From: Vallitalea okinawensis
Lineage (GTDB): Bacteria > Bacillota > Clostridia > Lachnospirales > PQDH01
DNA length: 64,000 bases
NCBI RefSeq assembly: GCF_002964605.1
Contig: NZ_PQDH01000007.1
Span: 248,001 to 312,000, forward strand
Direction: 5' to 3'
Positions 45,431 to 54,042 of the stretch are shown piece by piece. The stretch's first letter is position 1. Each line of letters begins with the position of its first letter. A program made the position numbers and the translations under genes. The notes below the pieces were generated by a model. The model was not told the DNA's origin, made no database searches, and saw nothing but the letters and a program-made list of their open reading frames with translations.

Positions 45431-45529
45431 CACTTATCACCTCTTGCTTTCCCTGCTTTCCTTGTTTCACAGAAGAGATATCTACCCTTCACCTTAATTA
45501 ATGTACTAACTAAGCTAATTGCTATCTCA

Positions 45530-46078
45530 CTATAATAACTTATCAAATAACTCTTTTCGTGGGGATGGTATAACCACTTGATTAACAAGCATTCCACCTT
45601 CTTGCCCCACTCGTGCACCAGCTTCCACAGAGGCCTCCACAGCACTTACATCACCTGTTAAGGTAATGAATGCCTTACCACCAATTCCAAAGCCAAGTCG
45701 AACTTCAATTAATTCTACAGAAGCTGCCTTAGCCGCTTCATCAGCTGCAATGATACAAGTAGCTATACTAAAAAACTCCAATACGCCTAGTGCATTAACC
45801 TGAGATACTTGAGTTGCTCCATTAATAGCAGAAATCAAATCTGGATGGATGCTTGGTAATACCAAAGTATTCACTACAAAAGGCCCACCGATCTCTTCCC
45901 CTACTTCTATCGCAGCTTTGGTGTCTCCAACATCTCCCGTTATAAGAATAACATATTTACCAGGACATACAGTACCTGACTGCAGTAAATCAACAGATGC
46001 GGCTTTTATCATTCCATCTGCAACCTCAATTCCCTTAGCAATACTATTCAGTTCTATTAAGCCTATGGTTCTAATCAC
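45530..46078 (-). CDS. pduT: Trimeric BMC-T shell protein with Fe-S cysteine (PduT)
   Basis: 182 residues, GTG start with GAGGTG upstream, overlapping the pduS end by 8 bases. Two tandem BMC domains: residues 1-88 and 96-182 (NALGVLEFFSIATCIIAADEA). The SGTVCPGKY segment near residue 38 places a cysteine at the pore position where PduT trimers hold a central 4Fe-4S cluster. With PduS next door it likely conducts electrons across the shell for cobalamin reduction or NADH balance. Confidence 0.93.
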   Translation of the reverse strand: MIRTIGLIELNSIAKGIEVADGMIKAASVDLLQSGTVCPGKYVILITGDVGDTKAAIEVGEEIGGPFVVNTLVLPSIHPDLISAINGATQVSQVNALGVLEFFSIATCIIAADEAAKAASVELIEVRLGFGIGGKAFITLTGDVSAVEASVEAGARVGQEGGMLVNQVVIPSPRKELFDKLL

Positions 46079-47417
46079 CCAGAATCACCTCGCTATCTTG
46101 TAGAATAGTAATGTAGTGGCTAACCTCACATACTTTACCACTGATACTAGCATGTATAACAGCACCAAAATCTTCTCTATCGACATCACCGATTATTTGG
46201 CCCTTTTTAACATAATCACCAACAGTTACTCTAGGCGTAGCAGGCTTACCAATGTGTTGTGATAATGATATACATACCTTATCAACTTCTAACACCTTCA
46301 TATCATTCAACTTCTCACCTTTAAACCGGCTTAAATCCAGCCTAGCTACTAAGCGAGGTACAGGTACTTTTCGATAGTCTCTAAGAGAATTCACATCATT
46401 AAGGGGCTGCCTCTCATACCTGATCCCTTTCTGCCTCAACTCCTGTTTGACATAAGCATTGACTAAACGTGGCGAAAGACCCATAGGACAAGCATAAAGC
46501 TCACATATGCCACATTCTGAACAGATCATGGCTTCTTTAAGAATTTCTTCATCTGTTGTTCCTAGCCCCATTATTCTCATAATTTTATGGGGTCTTAACT
46601 GATGTCCCATCAAATTACGTGGACACATATCGGTACACATTTTACACTGTATACAAGCTGTCTTTGCTTGATTAATGCTGTGGGTTAAAGGTTGTTCTTT
46701 ACGCTTTACAATATAATGATCAGCCGGTACCACAATTAATGCTCCCATCGTCTTCGTTACATAAGTCGCATCTATTTCCTGCCCATCGATTACCTTCCCC
46801 ATCATAGGTCCACCAAGAATAACTTTATAATCAACAAGACTTGTGCCACCACATGCTTCTATACATGTTCGTACACTTGTTCCAATAGGTACTTGTAGAA
46901 ATCCGGGTGCAACTACATCACCAACAACAGTCATATACTTATCAGTAACGGGTTTATCTTCCAGAGCATCATGGATACCAACAATTGTACCCACATTACT
47001 GACCACAGCACCAATGTCCAGTGGTATTCCTCCCGCTGGTATGACTCTTCCAGTAATCTCATGAACCATCACCTGTTCATCGCCAGCTGGATAAAAATTA
47101 TCTAAGCTATATAACTGAATCTGTGCATCTAGCTCCTTAATAGCCTCATTGAGATACAGAATCTCTTCATGATACTTTTCCTTGAGGCCAATAAACATAT
47201 GCTTAGCTCCTATCAGTTGACCTACCATCTGAGTAGTACGGATAATCTCTCTGTTCTTCTCACGCATAAGATATTTATCCACTTCCAACAAAGGCTCACA
47301 TTCAGCACCATTAATGATCAGATATTCAACCTTACACTTTAGCTTAATATGCGTAGGAAAACCTGCGCCACCGACTCCAACCACACCGGCATTATATATC
47401 TTCTCAATAAGTTCCAT
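46071..47417 (-). CDS. pduS: PduS-type cobalamin reductase / RnfC-like flavoprotein
   Basis: 448 residues, GGGAGG upstream. The RnfC-like N-terminal domain has GVVGVGGAGFPTHIKL (flavin/NADH-binding Gly-rich loop), VEYLIINGAECEP and GGPMMGKVID. Two 4Fe-4S motifs follow (CIQCKMCTDMCP near 255, CSECGICELYACP near 302). A C-terminal barrel-sandwich domain closes it (VTVGDYVKKGQIIGDV). PduS reduces Cob(III)/Cob(II)alamin so that EutT can adenosylate it. Coupled by overlap to pduT, its electron-transfer shell partner. Confidence 0.93.
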   Translation of the reverse strand: MELIEKIYNAGVVGVGGAGFPTHIKLKCKVEYLIINGAECEPLLEVDKYLMREKNREIIRTTQMVGQLIGAKHMFIGLKEKYHEEILYLNEAIKELDAQIQLYSLDNFYPAGDEQVMVHEITGRVIPAGGIPLDIGAVVSNVGTIVGIHDALEDKPVTDKYMTVVGDVVAPGFLQVPIGTSVRTCIEACGGTSLVDYKVILGGPMMGKVIDGQEIDATYVTKTMGALIVVPADHYIVKRKEQPLTHSINQAKTACIQCKMCTDMCPRNLMGHQLRPHKIMRIMGLGTTDEEILKEAMICSECGICELYACPMGLSPRLVNAYVKQELRQKGIRYERQPLNDVNSLRDYRKVPVPRLVARLDLSRFKGEKLNDMKVLEVDKVCISLSQHIGKPATPRVTVGDYVKKGQIIGDVDREDFGAVIHASISGKVCEVSHYITILQDSEVILGD

Positions 47418-47503
47418 ATGTTGCCTCCCTTCCTATAAACACTTATGTTACTACGTGGTCTAGTAAGTATATGCTAGTAATTATTAGTGAAAGGAAATAT
47501 CTA

Positions 47504-47779
47504 TTATATGTCTATATCTACTTCGACCTCATCAACAATTCCTACAATACTAGCATCAATAGGAGCATTATCTACCTCTATTGTTTTTCTAGCTGAACTT
47601 CCAGTAACTATTAAAACCGTATCGCCTATACCTGCCCCAACACGATCTGTTGCTACAAAAGTACTCAAAGGCTGTTTGGAATGATAATCGATGGGTTTAA
47701 TAACTAGCAGCTTAAGACCTCTTAAAGCTTCTTCTTTTCTTGTGGCCCATACGTTGCCCACTACTTTTCCTAGAATCAT
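47504..47779 (-). CDS. eutN: Pentameric BMC-P vertex protein (EutN/CcmL)
   Basis: 91 residues from the ATG at 47779 (AAAGGAAAG upstream). EutN/CcmL fold throughout: MILGKVVGNVWATRK at the start, LLVIKP, VATDRVGAGIGDTVLIVTGSSAR in the middle and PIDASIVGIVDEVEV at the end. Pentamers of this family cap the vertices of the icosahedral shell. It is the only BMC-P gene in the window. Confidence 0.95.
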   Translation of the reverse strand: MILGKVVGNVWATRKEEALRGLKLLVIKPIDYHSKQPLSTFVATDRVGAGIGDTVLIVTGSSARKTIEVDNAPIDASIVGIVDEVEVDIDI

Positions 47780-47843
47780 AGTTATCTTTCCTTTCAATAA
47801 GGCACATCGTTCCTATTCACTATGTACCACGATACTTATCTTC

Positions 47844-48488
47844 TTACACACGAATTACATTTATATTATGCATTCTGACATAATCAGAAGCTAAAGGGGA
47901 TATAAGAGACCTTTTGCTAATTCTAATCTCATGATGTCCTTTTTCATATAACCTATTTAGATCTGCTTCTGTTACAACTCTTTTATCAATTACATTTACA
48001 CAAGTCGGTAATCCTTTTAAGAATGCAATAAGTTCCTCTTCTCGTATAAAGGATGCACCAAACTGTGTCCACTGCTCTTCATAACCAGCTAACATATTAT
48101 AATAGGAACTGCTTGCAATAGTTTTATATTTTCTATAAGAAGCGCCCTCCTCTAAAACCACAACATGTTTGCCACATAGAAAGGCTTCCTGTAGTACTTC
48201 TGTTATCTGTTCTTCAACAAGACCCAAAGCAACTTTTGATAACAGATTAGGGGTAAGCGTTGGTACAATAACATAATTAATATCTTTCCAATCCATCTCT
48301 TTATTTTCATCCATATATAAGGTAATAAAACCACCCAATGTTAGCAGTTCCTCAAGCTCTTTATAACTTGCTTTTTTGGTGTCTGCTATGAATACCTTTG
48401 TAGATGAATTTGCCTGAATGTCAGCTGTATCTTCTATTCGCTTTAGTACTTCCTTCGTTACCATAGCGACAATTTGATCAATATTCAT
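47844..48488 (-). CDS. EUT-locus flavoprotein-like protein of unknown function
   Basis: 214 residues, GGGGG upstream. The N-terminal helix (MNIDQIVAMVTKEVLKRIE) looks like an encapsulation peptide. The body has a Rossmann/flavoprotein-like pattern (YVIVPTLTPNLLSKVALGL, AFLCGKHVVVLEEG). The C-terminus carries SLISPLASDYVRMHNINVI, a motif shared with EutT and the 105-residue protein. Such genes are regular members of Firmicutes EUT loci (I recall a TIGRFAM for this 'ethanolamine utilization protein'), but no activity is known to me. Confidence 0.75.
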   Translation of the reverse strand: MNIDQIVAMVTKEVLKRIEDTADIQANSSTKVFIADTKKASYKELEELLTLGGFITLYMDENKEMDWKDINYVIVPTLTPNLLSKVALGLVEEQITEVLQEAFLCGKHVVVLEEGASYRKYKTIASSSYYNMLAGYEEQWTQFGASFIREEELIAFLKGLPTCVNVIDKRVVTEADLNRLYEKGHHEIRISKRSLISPLASDYVRMHNINVIRV

Positions 48489-48500
48489 TCCTTCTTCCCC

Positions 48501-49322
48501 CTAGACCTTGCAATTCATCGCAATCCCTAATGGTGTCACCAAAAAGGGGTTCGTGGGTTTATGGGTTCTAATCCCTGTTTCCTTCTGAAATACTTCTTCA
48601 ATACCTTCGAGGCAACATGTACCTCCAACCAGATAGATATCGCTTACCTTATGATGGATGATATGGTGACTGACAATGGAAGCCATCTTCTGTATCACAG
48701 GTCGAACGATAGTGAATATCTCTCGTTGCCTTTTAGAGTCTTTCTTGATAACTTCAGCCTCTTCAAAGCTAATACCGTAATTACCAGCAACGACTAAAGA
48801 TAAATGGGTTCCACCTGTAGCCTCATCGGCTGTATAGATCACTTCTGCATCTTTTAAAATTGATAAGCCTGTTGTACCTCCGCCGATATCCACTATAACT
48901 CCATTTTTGATCTGAAGAACAGCATTAGCTGCTGATGGTTCATCTAAGATGGCAACTACATCCATTCCAGAACCTTCCACTACATAACAGTGGGTCTTGC
49001 TATCACCTTCACTGGTTCCTGGTGGAACGGCAATAGCTGCTTTCGTTAATTCAACTCCAAGCCGCTCTTCCAATTTAGCTTTTAGCTCTCTAACAATACG
49101 AGATGCTCCAATATAATCCACCACTAAACCATCTTTTAGTACTTGGGCAAACTGCATTTCACATGCAATGGGCTTTTGCTCCTCATCAAGAACGACGAGA
49201 ACAATATATGCCGTACCTAAATCCACACCAACAAGAAGTTCTTTACGCTTATTAAACTCTCCTGTCACTTGGATGCTGGATTCAACCTGTCTTATAAGGT
49301 TATCGACTCTATCAAAATTCAT
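48501..49322 (-). CDS. eutJ: EutJ actin/Hsp70-like protein
   Basis: 273 residues from the ATG at 49322, which has AAAGGG 8 bases upstream. ATPase-fold motifs: LVGVDLGTAYIVLVVLDEE (phosphate 1), VVDYIGASRIVRELKA, VVAILDEPSAANAVL, GVIVDIGGGTTGLSIL (phosphate 2) and YLVGGTCCLEGIE (adenosine). EutJ is predicted to be a chaperone for compartment assembly or lyase reactivation. It is much shorter than EutA, the main reactivase of this locus. Confidence 0.92.
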   Translation of the reverse strand: MNFDRVDNLIRQVESSIQVTGEFNKRKELLVGVDLGTAYIVLVVLDEEQKPIACEMQFAQVLKDGLVVDYIGASRIVRELKAKLEERLGVELTKAAIAVPPGTSEGDSKTHCYVVEGSGMDVVAILDEPSAANAVLQIKNGVIVDIGGGTTGLSILKDAEVIYTADEATGGTHLSLVVAGNYGISFEEAEVIKKDSKRQREIFTIVRPVIQKMASIVSHHIIHHKVSDIYLVGGTCCLEGIEEVFQKETGIRTHKPTNPFLVTPLGIAMNCKV

Positions 49323-49342
49323 ACAAAAAACCCTTTCCATGC

Positions 49343-49981
49343 TTATTTATAGATCTCTCCAAAGACACCCTGTGTATATCCTGCAGCGTTGGCTTCATCA
49401 AAGTCAATATGCATACTTAAACGATAACTATCATTAACTCTCACGACTACATCATCAAATATGAGAGGACGATGGCTTAATACTCTTACTGCAACAATCT
49501 CCTTATCAACCACCTCAAAACGTTGAGCATCCCTAGTGTCCATATGGATATGCCGTTTAGCTACTATTGTAGACTCCTTAGCTTCAATGACGCCTCGTTC
49601 AGTAGCAATATAAATCGTAGCACTTCCTTCTAGCTGACCAGACTCTCGAACAGGTGCATTAACACCAAGGACCCTGGCATCTGTCATGGATAACTCTACT
49701 TGTGTCTTGATTCTTGGAGGTCCCAGTATGGCTACTCCCTTAATCACACCTCTCGGTCCAATAAGCGTAACACGTTCCTCACACTGATATTGCCCAGGCT
49801 GGGATAAATCCTTTTTCTTAGCCATCTCATATTCTGGCCCAAATAAAACGCTGACATGTTCTGGGCTAAGATGAACGTGCCTTGCAGAAGCCTCTACTGG
49901 AAATGCATTATTTACTTGCTCCTTCTCACGAAGTGCATCCATTACCTGACGAATAATGTCCTCAATCATAGCTTCTTCCAC
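49343..49981 (-). CDS. pduL: Phosphate propanoyl/acetyltransferase PduL
   Basis: 212 residues, GTG start with AAGGAGGTG upstream. N-terminal encapsulation-like helix MIEDIIRQVMDALREK. Two beta-barrel domains carry the metal-binding His motifs ARHVHLSPEHV (near 30) and AKRHIHMDTRDA (near 140), plus LSMHIDFDEANAAG at the end. It converts acetyl-CoA from EutE to acetyl phosphate, recycling CoA inside the shell. It replaces the unrelated EutD found in proteobacterial loci. Confidence 0.95.
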   Translation of the reverse strand: MEEAMIEDIIRQVMDALREKEQVNNAFPVEASARHVHLSPEHVSVLFGPEYEMAKKKDLSQPGQYQCEERVTLIGPRGVIKGVAILGPPRIKTQVELSMTDARVLGVNAPVRESGQLEGSATIYIATERGVIEAKESTIVAKRHIHMDTRDAQRFEVVDKEIVAVRVLSHRPLIFDDVVVRVNDSYRLSMHIDFDEANAAGYTQGVFGEIYK

Positions 49982-49993
49982 GAATACACCTCC

Positions 49994-50773
49994 TTAATAC
50001 TTACCTGCTCTCTCACGACACATCATAATGTAAATTACACTACTAAGGCGATTAAGAGCTTGTAAAATATCCTGTCTATCTACCACATGATGTTTCTTAA
50101 ATGTCTGAATACCTGAAATTTCAACCTCGCGAATTGCACTCCTTAATGAGTTAAGACGTATCAAGGTTTCTCCCATGTCGAAACTAGGCATAATATGTAA
50201 GATTCCGAAATGTTTTTTAGGGTTATGAGACATTTCCCGTAACTCTTTCTCATCTAGTCCAAAAATCTTCATATCTTTAAGTGGCTCATCAAGTACTTCA
50301 GCTTTCAAGATCTTTCTAACAAACTCAAGAACTTCATTTAGATCCTTTGTCAAACCTTGTAATCCTTGGCTATCCGTATAAACCATGGTCTCTAAAATCC
50401 TTGACTGATAGCTATCCAACTTTCCCCGGAATACAATCCGAGAATCATCCTTGTAGACCAGCCTATTTCCATAAATATGGGTCATATACTCTGGTTTTTC
50501 TTCATAAGCACCACCCGTATAATAATCCAAGTATTTTGGAACAATCTTATTATCTGGTGTTTCAATGGGCTTGTAGACATTTCCTTCTTTCTGCCTGGTT
50601 AGCACTCTTTCTTGCTGTTCCTGATTATCCTCTTCAAATACTAACATAACACCCTTCTCGTTCAAATACTGCTTAGCTGATGGGGTTATGATGGTCTCGC
50701 GACTCACTGAAAATTTCTCAGGAATACTACTCCTAAACTCACCTCGAAGCGTTGTCTCAGTCAAAACTCTCAT
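49994..50773 (-). CDS. eutT: EutT corrinoid adenosyltransferase
   Basis: 259 residues, GGGAG upstream. N-terminal MRVLTETTLR and TIITPSAKQYLNEKG are EutT signatures, followed by a PduO/EutT-type helical bundle (residues 90-255; RIVFRGKLDSYQSRILE, GLTKDLNEVLEFVRKIL). It transfers the adenosyl group of ATP to reduced cobalamin, making the cofactor of EutBC. It begins a second sub-block of the operon after a 165-bp gap. Confidence 0.93.
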   Translation of the reverse strand: MRVLTETTLRGEFRSSIPEKFSVSRETIITPSAKQYLNEKGVMLVFEEDNQEQQERVLTRQKEGNVYKPIETPDNKIVPKYLDYYTGGAYEEKPEYMTHIYGNRLVYKDDSRIVFRGKLDSYQSRILETMVYTDSQGLQGLTKDLNEVLEFVRKILKAEVLDEPLKDMKIFGLDEKELREMSHNPKKHFGILHIMPSFDMGETLIRLNSLRSAIREVEISGIQTFKKHHVVDRQDILQALNRLSSVIYIMMCRERAGKY

Positions 50774-50938
50774 GACTTCACGCTCCCTTCACATCATTTG
50801 ACTTAGGTTGGTATTAGGCATGCAAGGTCTCCTATTACTCTCTACCCACTGCTACGTGCTCAGTATAATCTAATGTAACCTAGTGGATGAGTATATTAGC
50901 TACAGAAGCCCTGCACTAGCCCTTAATAGAAACAAACT
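50774..50938 (-). promoter_or_regulatory. Structured leader candidate before eutT
   Basis: 165 bases without a gene, the largest gap within the EUT gene string apart from the eutA leader. On the minus strand it contains CCACTAGGTT, GCAGTGGGTAGAG and AGGAGACCTTGC. The last resembles the B12 box of cobalamin riboswitches, but other riboswitch parts are not clear. It could also hold an internal promoter. Weak evidence. Confidence 0.25.
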
Positions 50939-51223
50939 TTATCCTTCAACATGTGGTAGTATAATCTCCACTTCACTATGAGGTCTTGGAATTACATGTA
51001 CAGATAATAGTTCTCCAACTCTCTCAGCAGCTGCTGCGCCAGCATCTGTTGCAGCCTTAACAGCACCAACATCGCCTCTTACCATAACTGTAACAAGTCC
51101 ACCACCAATTTGTTGCTTACCAATTAAAGTTACATTTGCAGCTTTAACCATTGCGTCAGCCGCCTCAATTGCTCCAACTAAACCTCTAGTTTCGATCATA
51201 CCTAATGCGTTCATGCTTGCCAT
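50939..51223 (-). CDS. eutM: Hexameric BMC-H shell protein EutM
   Basis: 94 residues from the ATG at 51223, with a strong AAGGAGG 9 bases upstream. A single BMC domain: [44 protein letters not shown] (pore loop) and [10 protein letters not shown] at the end. EutM-type hexamers form most of the shell facets. The strong ribosome site and a separate leader with a palindrome suggest elevated expression. Confidence 0.96.
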   Translation of the reverse strand: MASMNALGMIETRGLVGAIEAADAMVKAANVTLIGKQQIGGGLVTVMVRGDVGAVKAATDAGAAAAERVGELLSVHVIPRPHSEVEIILPHVEG

Positions 51224-51298
51224 AATAAAATCCTCCTTATAATCTTTTATTTTCATTTATATAATTCATCATACTCTATTCTTGCTATGCAATATTAT

Positions 51299-51314
51299 AG
51301 TGTAATATTACACT
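51299..51314. promoter_or_regulatory. Palindrome and small hairpin in the eutM leader
   Basis: AGTGTAATATTACACT is a perfect 16-bp palindrome 75 bases before eutM. TAAGCCC/GGGCTTA (51339-51353) forms a tiny hairpin after the eutE stop. They may mark a processing or regulatory point that lets eutM be expressed more than eutE. Confidence 0.35.
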
Positions 51315-51371
51315 TAAGAATCCATGTCACTCATAACTTAAGCCCAGGGCTTATTTATGTATGTTATGCCT

Positions 51372-52820
51372 TTATGAATACTTTTTCAATTGTTCCATTA
51401 CTAATTTGGTAATGAGTTGAATATCTACATCCATACTCTTAACAGGTTCTTCCTGATCAAGTCCTAGATCGTTCACACCATATGCCAAGCGTCGAATATT
51501 CACCAGATTCATAGGTGTTACATTATCAGATGTAGCACTTCCACCAACAGCTCCGCAACCTAATGTTAAGGATGGTGCAAGGTTTGTTGTTATACCAACA
51601 GCTCCTTGCGACGATGGTGTATTAACCAATAATCTTGATACAGGCTTTTTAAGAGCAAATTCTCGAATGACCTCTTCATCTCTAGAATGAATAACCAAGG
51701 TATGCCCCATACCATCATTTTCTAAAAGTTTAAAACATACTTCACAGCCTTCTAACCAATCATTAACTGTATAGAATCCAAGGAGTGATGTTAACTTCTC
51801 TTTAGAAAATGGGTACTGTCTGCCAATACCTTTTTCTTCACAAATCAACACTTTGGTACCCTCTGGAATATCAATGCCAGCGATTCTCGCCAAGTCTTTT
51901 GCTGACCTACCAACAATTTTAGGATTCATACCACCATTAGGTCTTTCCATGATTGCAACAACCTTATCTAACTTCTCTCCTGTTAAGAAGTAACCACCTT
52001 GATCGATGAATGTCTTCTTTACTTCTTCAGCTATTGCTTTATCCGTTACAATAGATTGTTCTGATGCACATATTGTGCCGTTATCAAAAGTCTTACTAGC
52101 AATGATACGTTTAACAGCCATCTTGATATCAGCACTCTTCTCAATATAGGCTGGTACATTACCTGGTCCTACTCCAAGAGCTGGCGTACCTGAACTGTAT
52201 GCAGCTTTAACCATTGCAGAACCACCAGTAGCTAGTATTAAGGATACATCTTTATTCTTCATTAATTCATTGGTACCTTGTAATGTTGGAATACTCAAGC
52301 AGCTAATTAATCCTACTGGCACACCTAGTCCATCAAGTACATTGTTAATAATTTCAACAGTTTTTGTAATACAGCCAATAGCGCTTGGATGTGGACTGAA
52401 AATAACAGCATTACCTGACTTAAGAGCTATTAGCGCTTTATAGATAGTTGTAGATGTTGGGTTGGTTGATGGTACAAGAGCTGTGATAACACCAACTGGT
52501 GTTCCTATCTCAACGATCTTCTTTTCCCTCTCTTCATGTATAACGCCTAATGTCTTCATGTCTTTGATAAAATCATATAGTTTCTCACTAGCTAAAATGT
52601 TTTTCTGCACTTTATCCTGCCATTTTCCAAAGCCTGTTTCTTCAGCTGCCATCTTGGCTAAGCTTTCTGAAGCTCCTAATGCAGCATCCGCCACTTTCTT
52701 CACAATACTATCAATGGTCGCCATATCCAACTGAGCATAAACCTTCTGAGCTTCTTTTGCCTGGCGAATTAGTATTCTAGCTTCCTGAACAGACTGTAGA
52801 TCTTTGTCTTCTATGAACAT
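51372..52820 (-). CDS. eutE: CoA-acylating acetaldehyde dehydrogenase
   Basis: 482 residues, GGAGGTGG upstream. It oxidises acetaldehyde with NAD+ and CoA to acetyl-CoA. Motifs: ITALVPSTNPTSTTIYKAL (substrate/NAD region, near 115), ILATGGSAMVKAAYSSGTPALG, and the catalytic Cys in FDNGTICASEQS (near 250). The C-terminal helix (IQLITKLVMEQLKKYS) after a short linker looks like an encapsulation peptide. The gene lies one base downstream of the BMC/Rho_N-like gene. Confidence 0.95.
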   Translation of the reverse strand: MFIEDKDLQSVQEARILIRQAKEAQKVYAQLDMATIDSIVKKVADAALGASESLAKMAAEETGFGKWQDKVQKNILASEKLYDFIKDMKTLGVIHEEREKKIVEIGTPVGVITALVPSTNPTSTTIYKALIALKSGNAVIFSPHPSAIGCITKTVEIINNVLDGLGVPVGLISCLSIPTLQGTNELMKNKDVSLILATGGSAMVKAAYSSGTPALGVGPGNVPAYIEKSADIKMAVKRIIASKTFDNGTICASEQSIVTDKAIAEEVKKTFIDQGGYFLTGEKLDKVVAIMERPNGGMNPKIVGRSAKDLARIAGIDIPEGTKVLICEEKGIGRQYPFSKEKLTSLLGFYTVNDWLEGCEVCFKLLENDGMGHTLVIHSRDEEVIREFALKKPVSRLLVNTPSSQGAVGITTNLAPSLTLGCGAVGGSATSDNVTPMNLVNIRRLAYGVNDLGLDQEEPVKSMDVDIQLITKLVMEQLKKYS

Positions 52821-52821
52821 T

Positions 52822-53361
52822 CTAATCCACCTCCTCTATAGCTTTTTTTATTGCCTCTAATAATTCATCTCTCTTAGCATATTTAATCTGATCTTTCTTA
52901 ATACTAATATCTTTTACTTGTCTAGCTATCTTACGTAACTCCACCACTTTCATAGTCTGAAAGGTCTCGATGTTGTCAAAAGGTATCTTTTCACCTTCAC
53001 AATAAACAAAAGAAGTTGCTGATTTTGAATCTGCCCTGATAGCATCAACTTGTTCACTTACAACCTCTTGGGGAACTTCAGCTGACTTTTGAGTAAGGCA
53101 TATCTTCTCAAGACCATCTCCTGGTCTTGCTATGACATTAATACCTACCACCTGACCTATACTCTCTGCTGCAGTCGCGCCAGCATCAATGGATGCTTTT
53201 ACTGAACTAACATCCCCTTCTACAATGATGGTTACAAGACCTTTACCAGCAAATTGGCAATTGATTAGTTTAACATCTGCTGCCTTTAAGCAAGAATCTG
53301 CTGCTTCGATAGCACCAACGTAACCATAGGTCTCTATAAAACCAAGCGCCTTTTTTAACAT
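52822..53361 (-). CDS. BMC-H shell protein with C-terminal Rho_N/SAP-like domain
   Basis: 179 residues. Residues 1-90 are a BMC domain ([41 protein letters not shown]). A polar linker (about 92-135) follows. The last 45 residues read MKVVELRKIARQV...KRDELLEAIKKA, resembling the Rho N-terminal/SAP helix-extension-helix motif. EutK of enterobacteria also pairs a BMC domain with a putative nucleic-acid-binding tail, but that tail is a winged helix, so this looks like an analogous but different fusion. Function of the tail is unknown. Confidence 0.85.
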   Translation of the reverse strand: MLKKALGFIETYGYVGAIEAADSCLKAADVKLINCQFAGKGLVTIIVEGDVSSVKASIDAGATAAESIGQVVGINVIARPGDGLEKICLTQKSAEVPQEVVSEQVDAIRADSKSATSFVYCEGEKIPFDNIETFQTMKVVELRKIARQVKDISIKKDQIKYAKRDELLEAIKKAIEEVD

Positions 53362-53372
53362 AATATCACCAA

Positions 53373-54026
53373 TTAATATTTATTTGGATTATCTGCAACA
53401 AATTTGACAGCATCAGCAAATGCATCACATGCCGCCTTACATGCTGATTGACTACCTGTTAGCAATCCACCGCCAAAGTTGGTCTCTGAAGGAGGTCCAA
53501 AGAATTCCATTAACTGAACATCTGCTGCCTTAAGGGCAACGTCAAGAGCGTACATGGATTCGATTGGAGGTGCTATAAGATAGGCAAGTGCATGCCCTTC
53601 TTCAACGCCTGCTGTCTCAGATAGATAAGAACCTGTACGAGATACACAATGTGCATAATAAGCGATGGAATCATCATCATTAGCACTATAGAAACATGCA
53701 TCATTCTCAATAAAATCCACAGCTGCGTTAAGTCCACTTCTAACTTCTGCTGGGCTTGGGCCTGAGAGAATACCGATAAATTCTCCTGCTAACTTGGTAT
53801 TGGCATTAGCTGCCCCACCATAGAATGATTTTGCATAAACCACTTTTACATCTGCTTTCTTCGTAGCATCGTCAAGTGCTGTATAACCTACATCATCACA
53901 GTCTGTAGTCATCAAACCGATGCTTCTGTGTCCTTCTGGAAGCTCAAGTTTCTTAGCCATCTCTTTATCAAGACTAGGAATGAGCTTCACACTTAAAACC
54001 GCTGCACGTAATGGATCATTTCTCAT
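53373..54026 (-). CDS. eutL: Trimeric BMC-T shell protein EutL
   Basis: 217 residues, GAGAGGTG upstream. Two permuted BMC domains with EutL landmarks: GLMTTDCDDVGYTALDDATKKA, YAKSFYGGAANANTKLAGE, and LLTGSQSACKAACDAFADAV. EutL trimers form gated pores and bind ethanolamine. It lies between eutC and the BMC/Rho_N-like gene as in other Firmicutes EUT loci. Confidence 0.95.
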   Translation of the reverse strand: MRNDPLRAAVLSVKLIPSLDKEMAKKLELPEGHRSIGLMTTDCDDVGYTALDDATKKADVKVVYAKSFYGGAANANTKLAGEFIGILSGPSPAEVRSGLNAAVDFIENDACFYSANDDDSIAYYAHCVSRTGSYLSETAGVEEGHALAYLIAPPIESMYALDVALKAADVQLMEFFGPPSETNFGGGLLTGSQSACKAACDAFADAVKFVADNPNKY

Positions 54027-54042
54027 TATCTATTCACCTCTC

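Noticed and set aside
45430-45645. A 71-residue minus-strand ORF between pduT and the small EutT-N-like gene
   Set aside because: It mostly overlaps the 3' part of pduT in another frame, shows no motif and has no ribosome site at its start.
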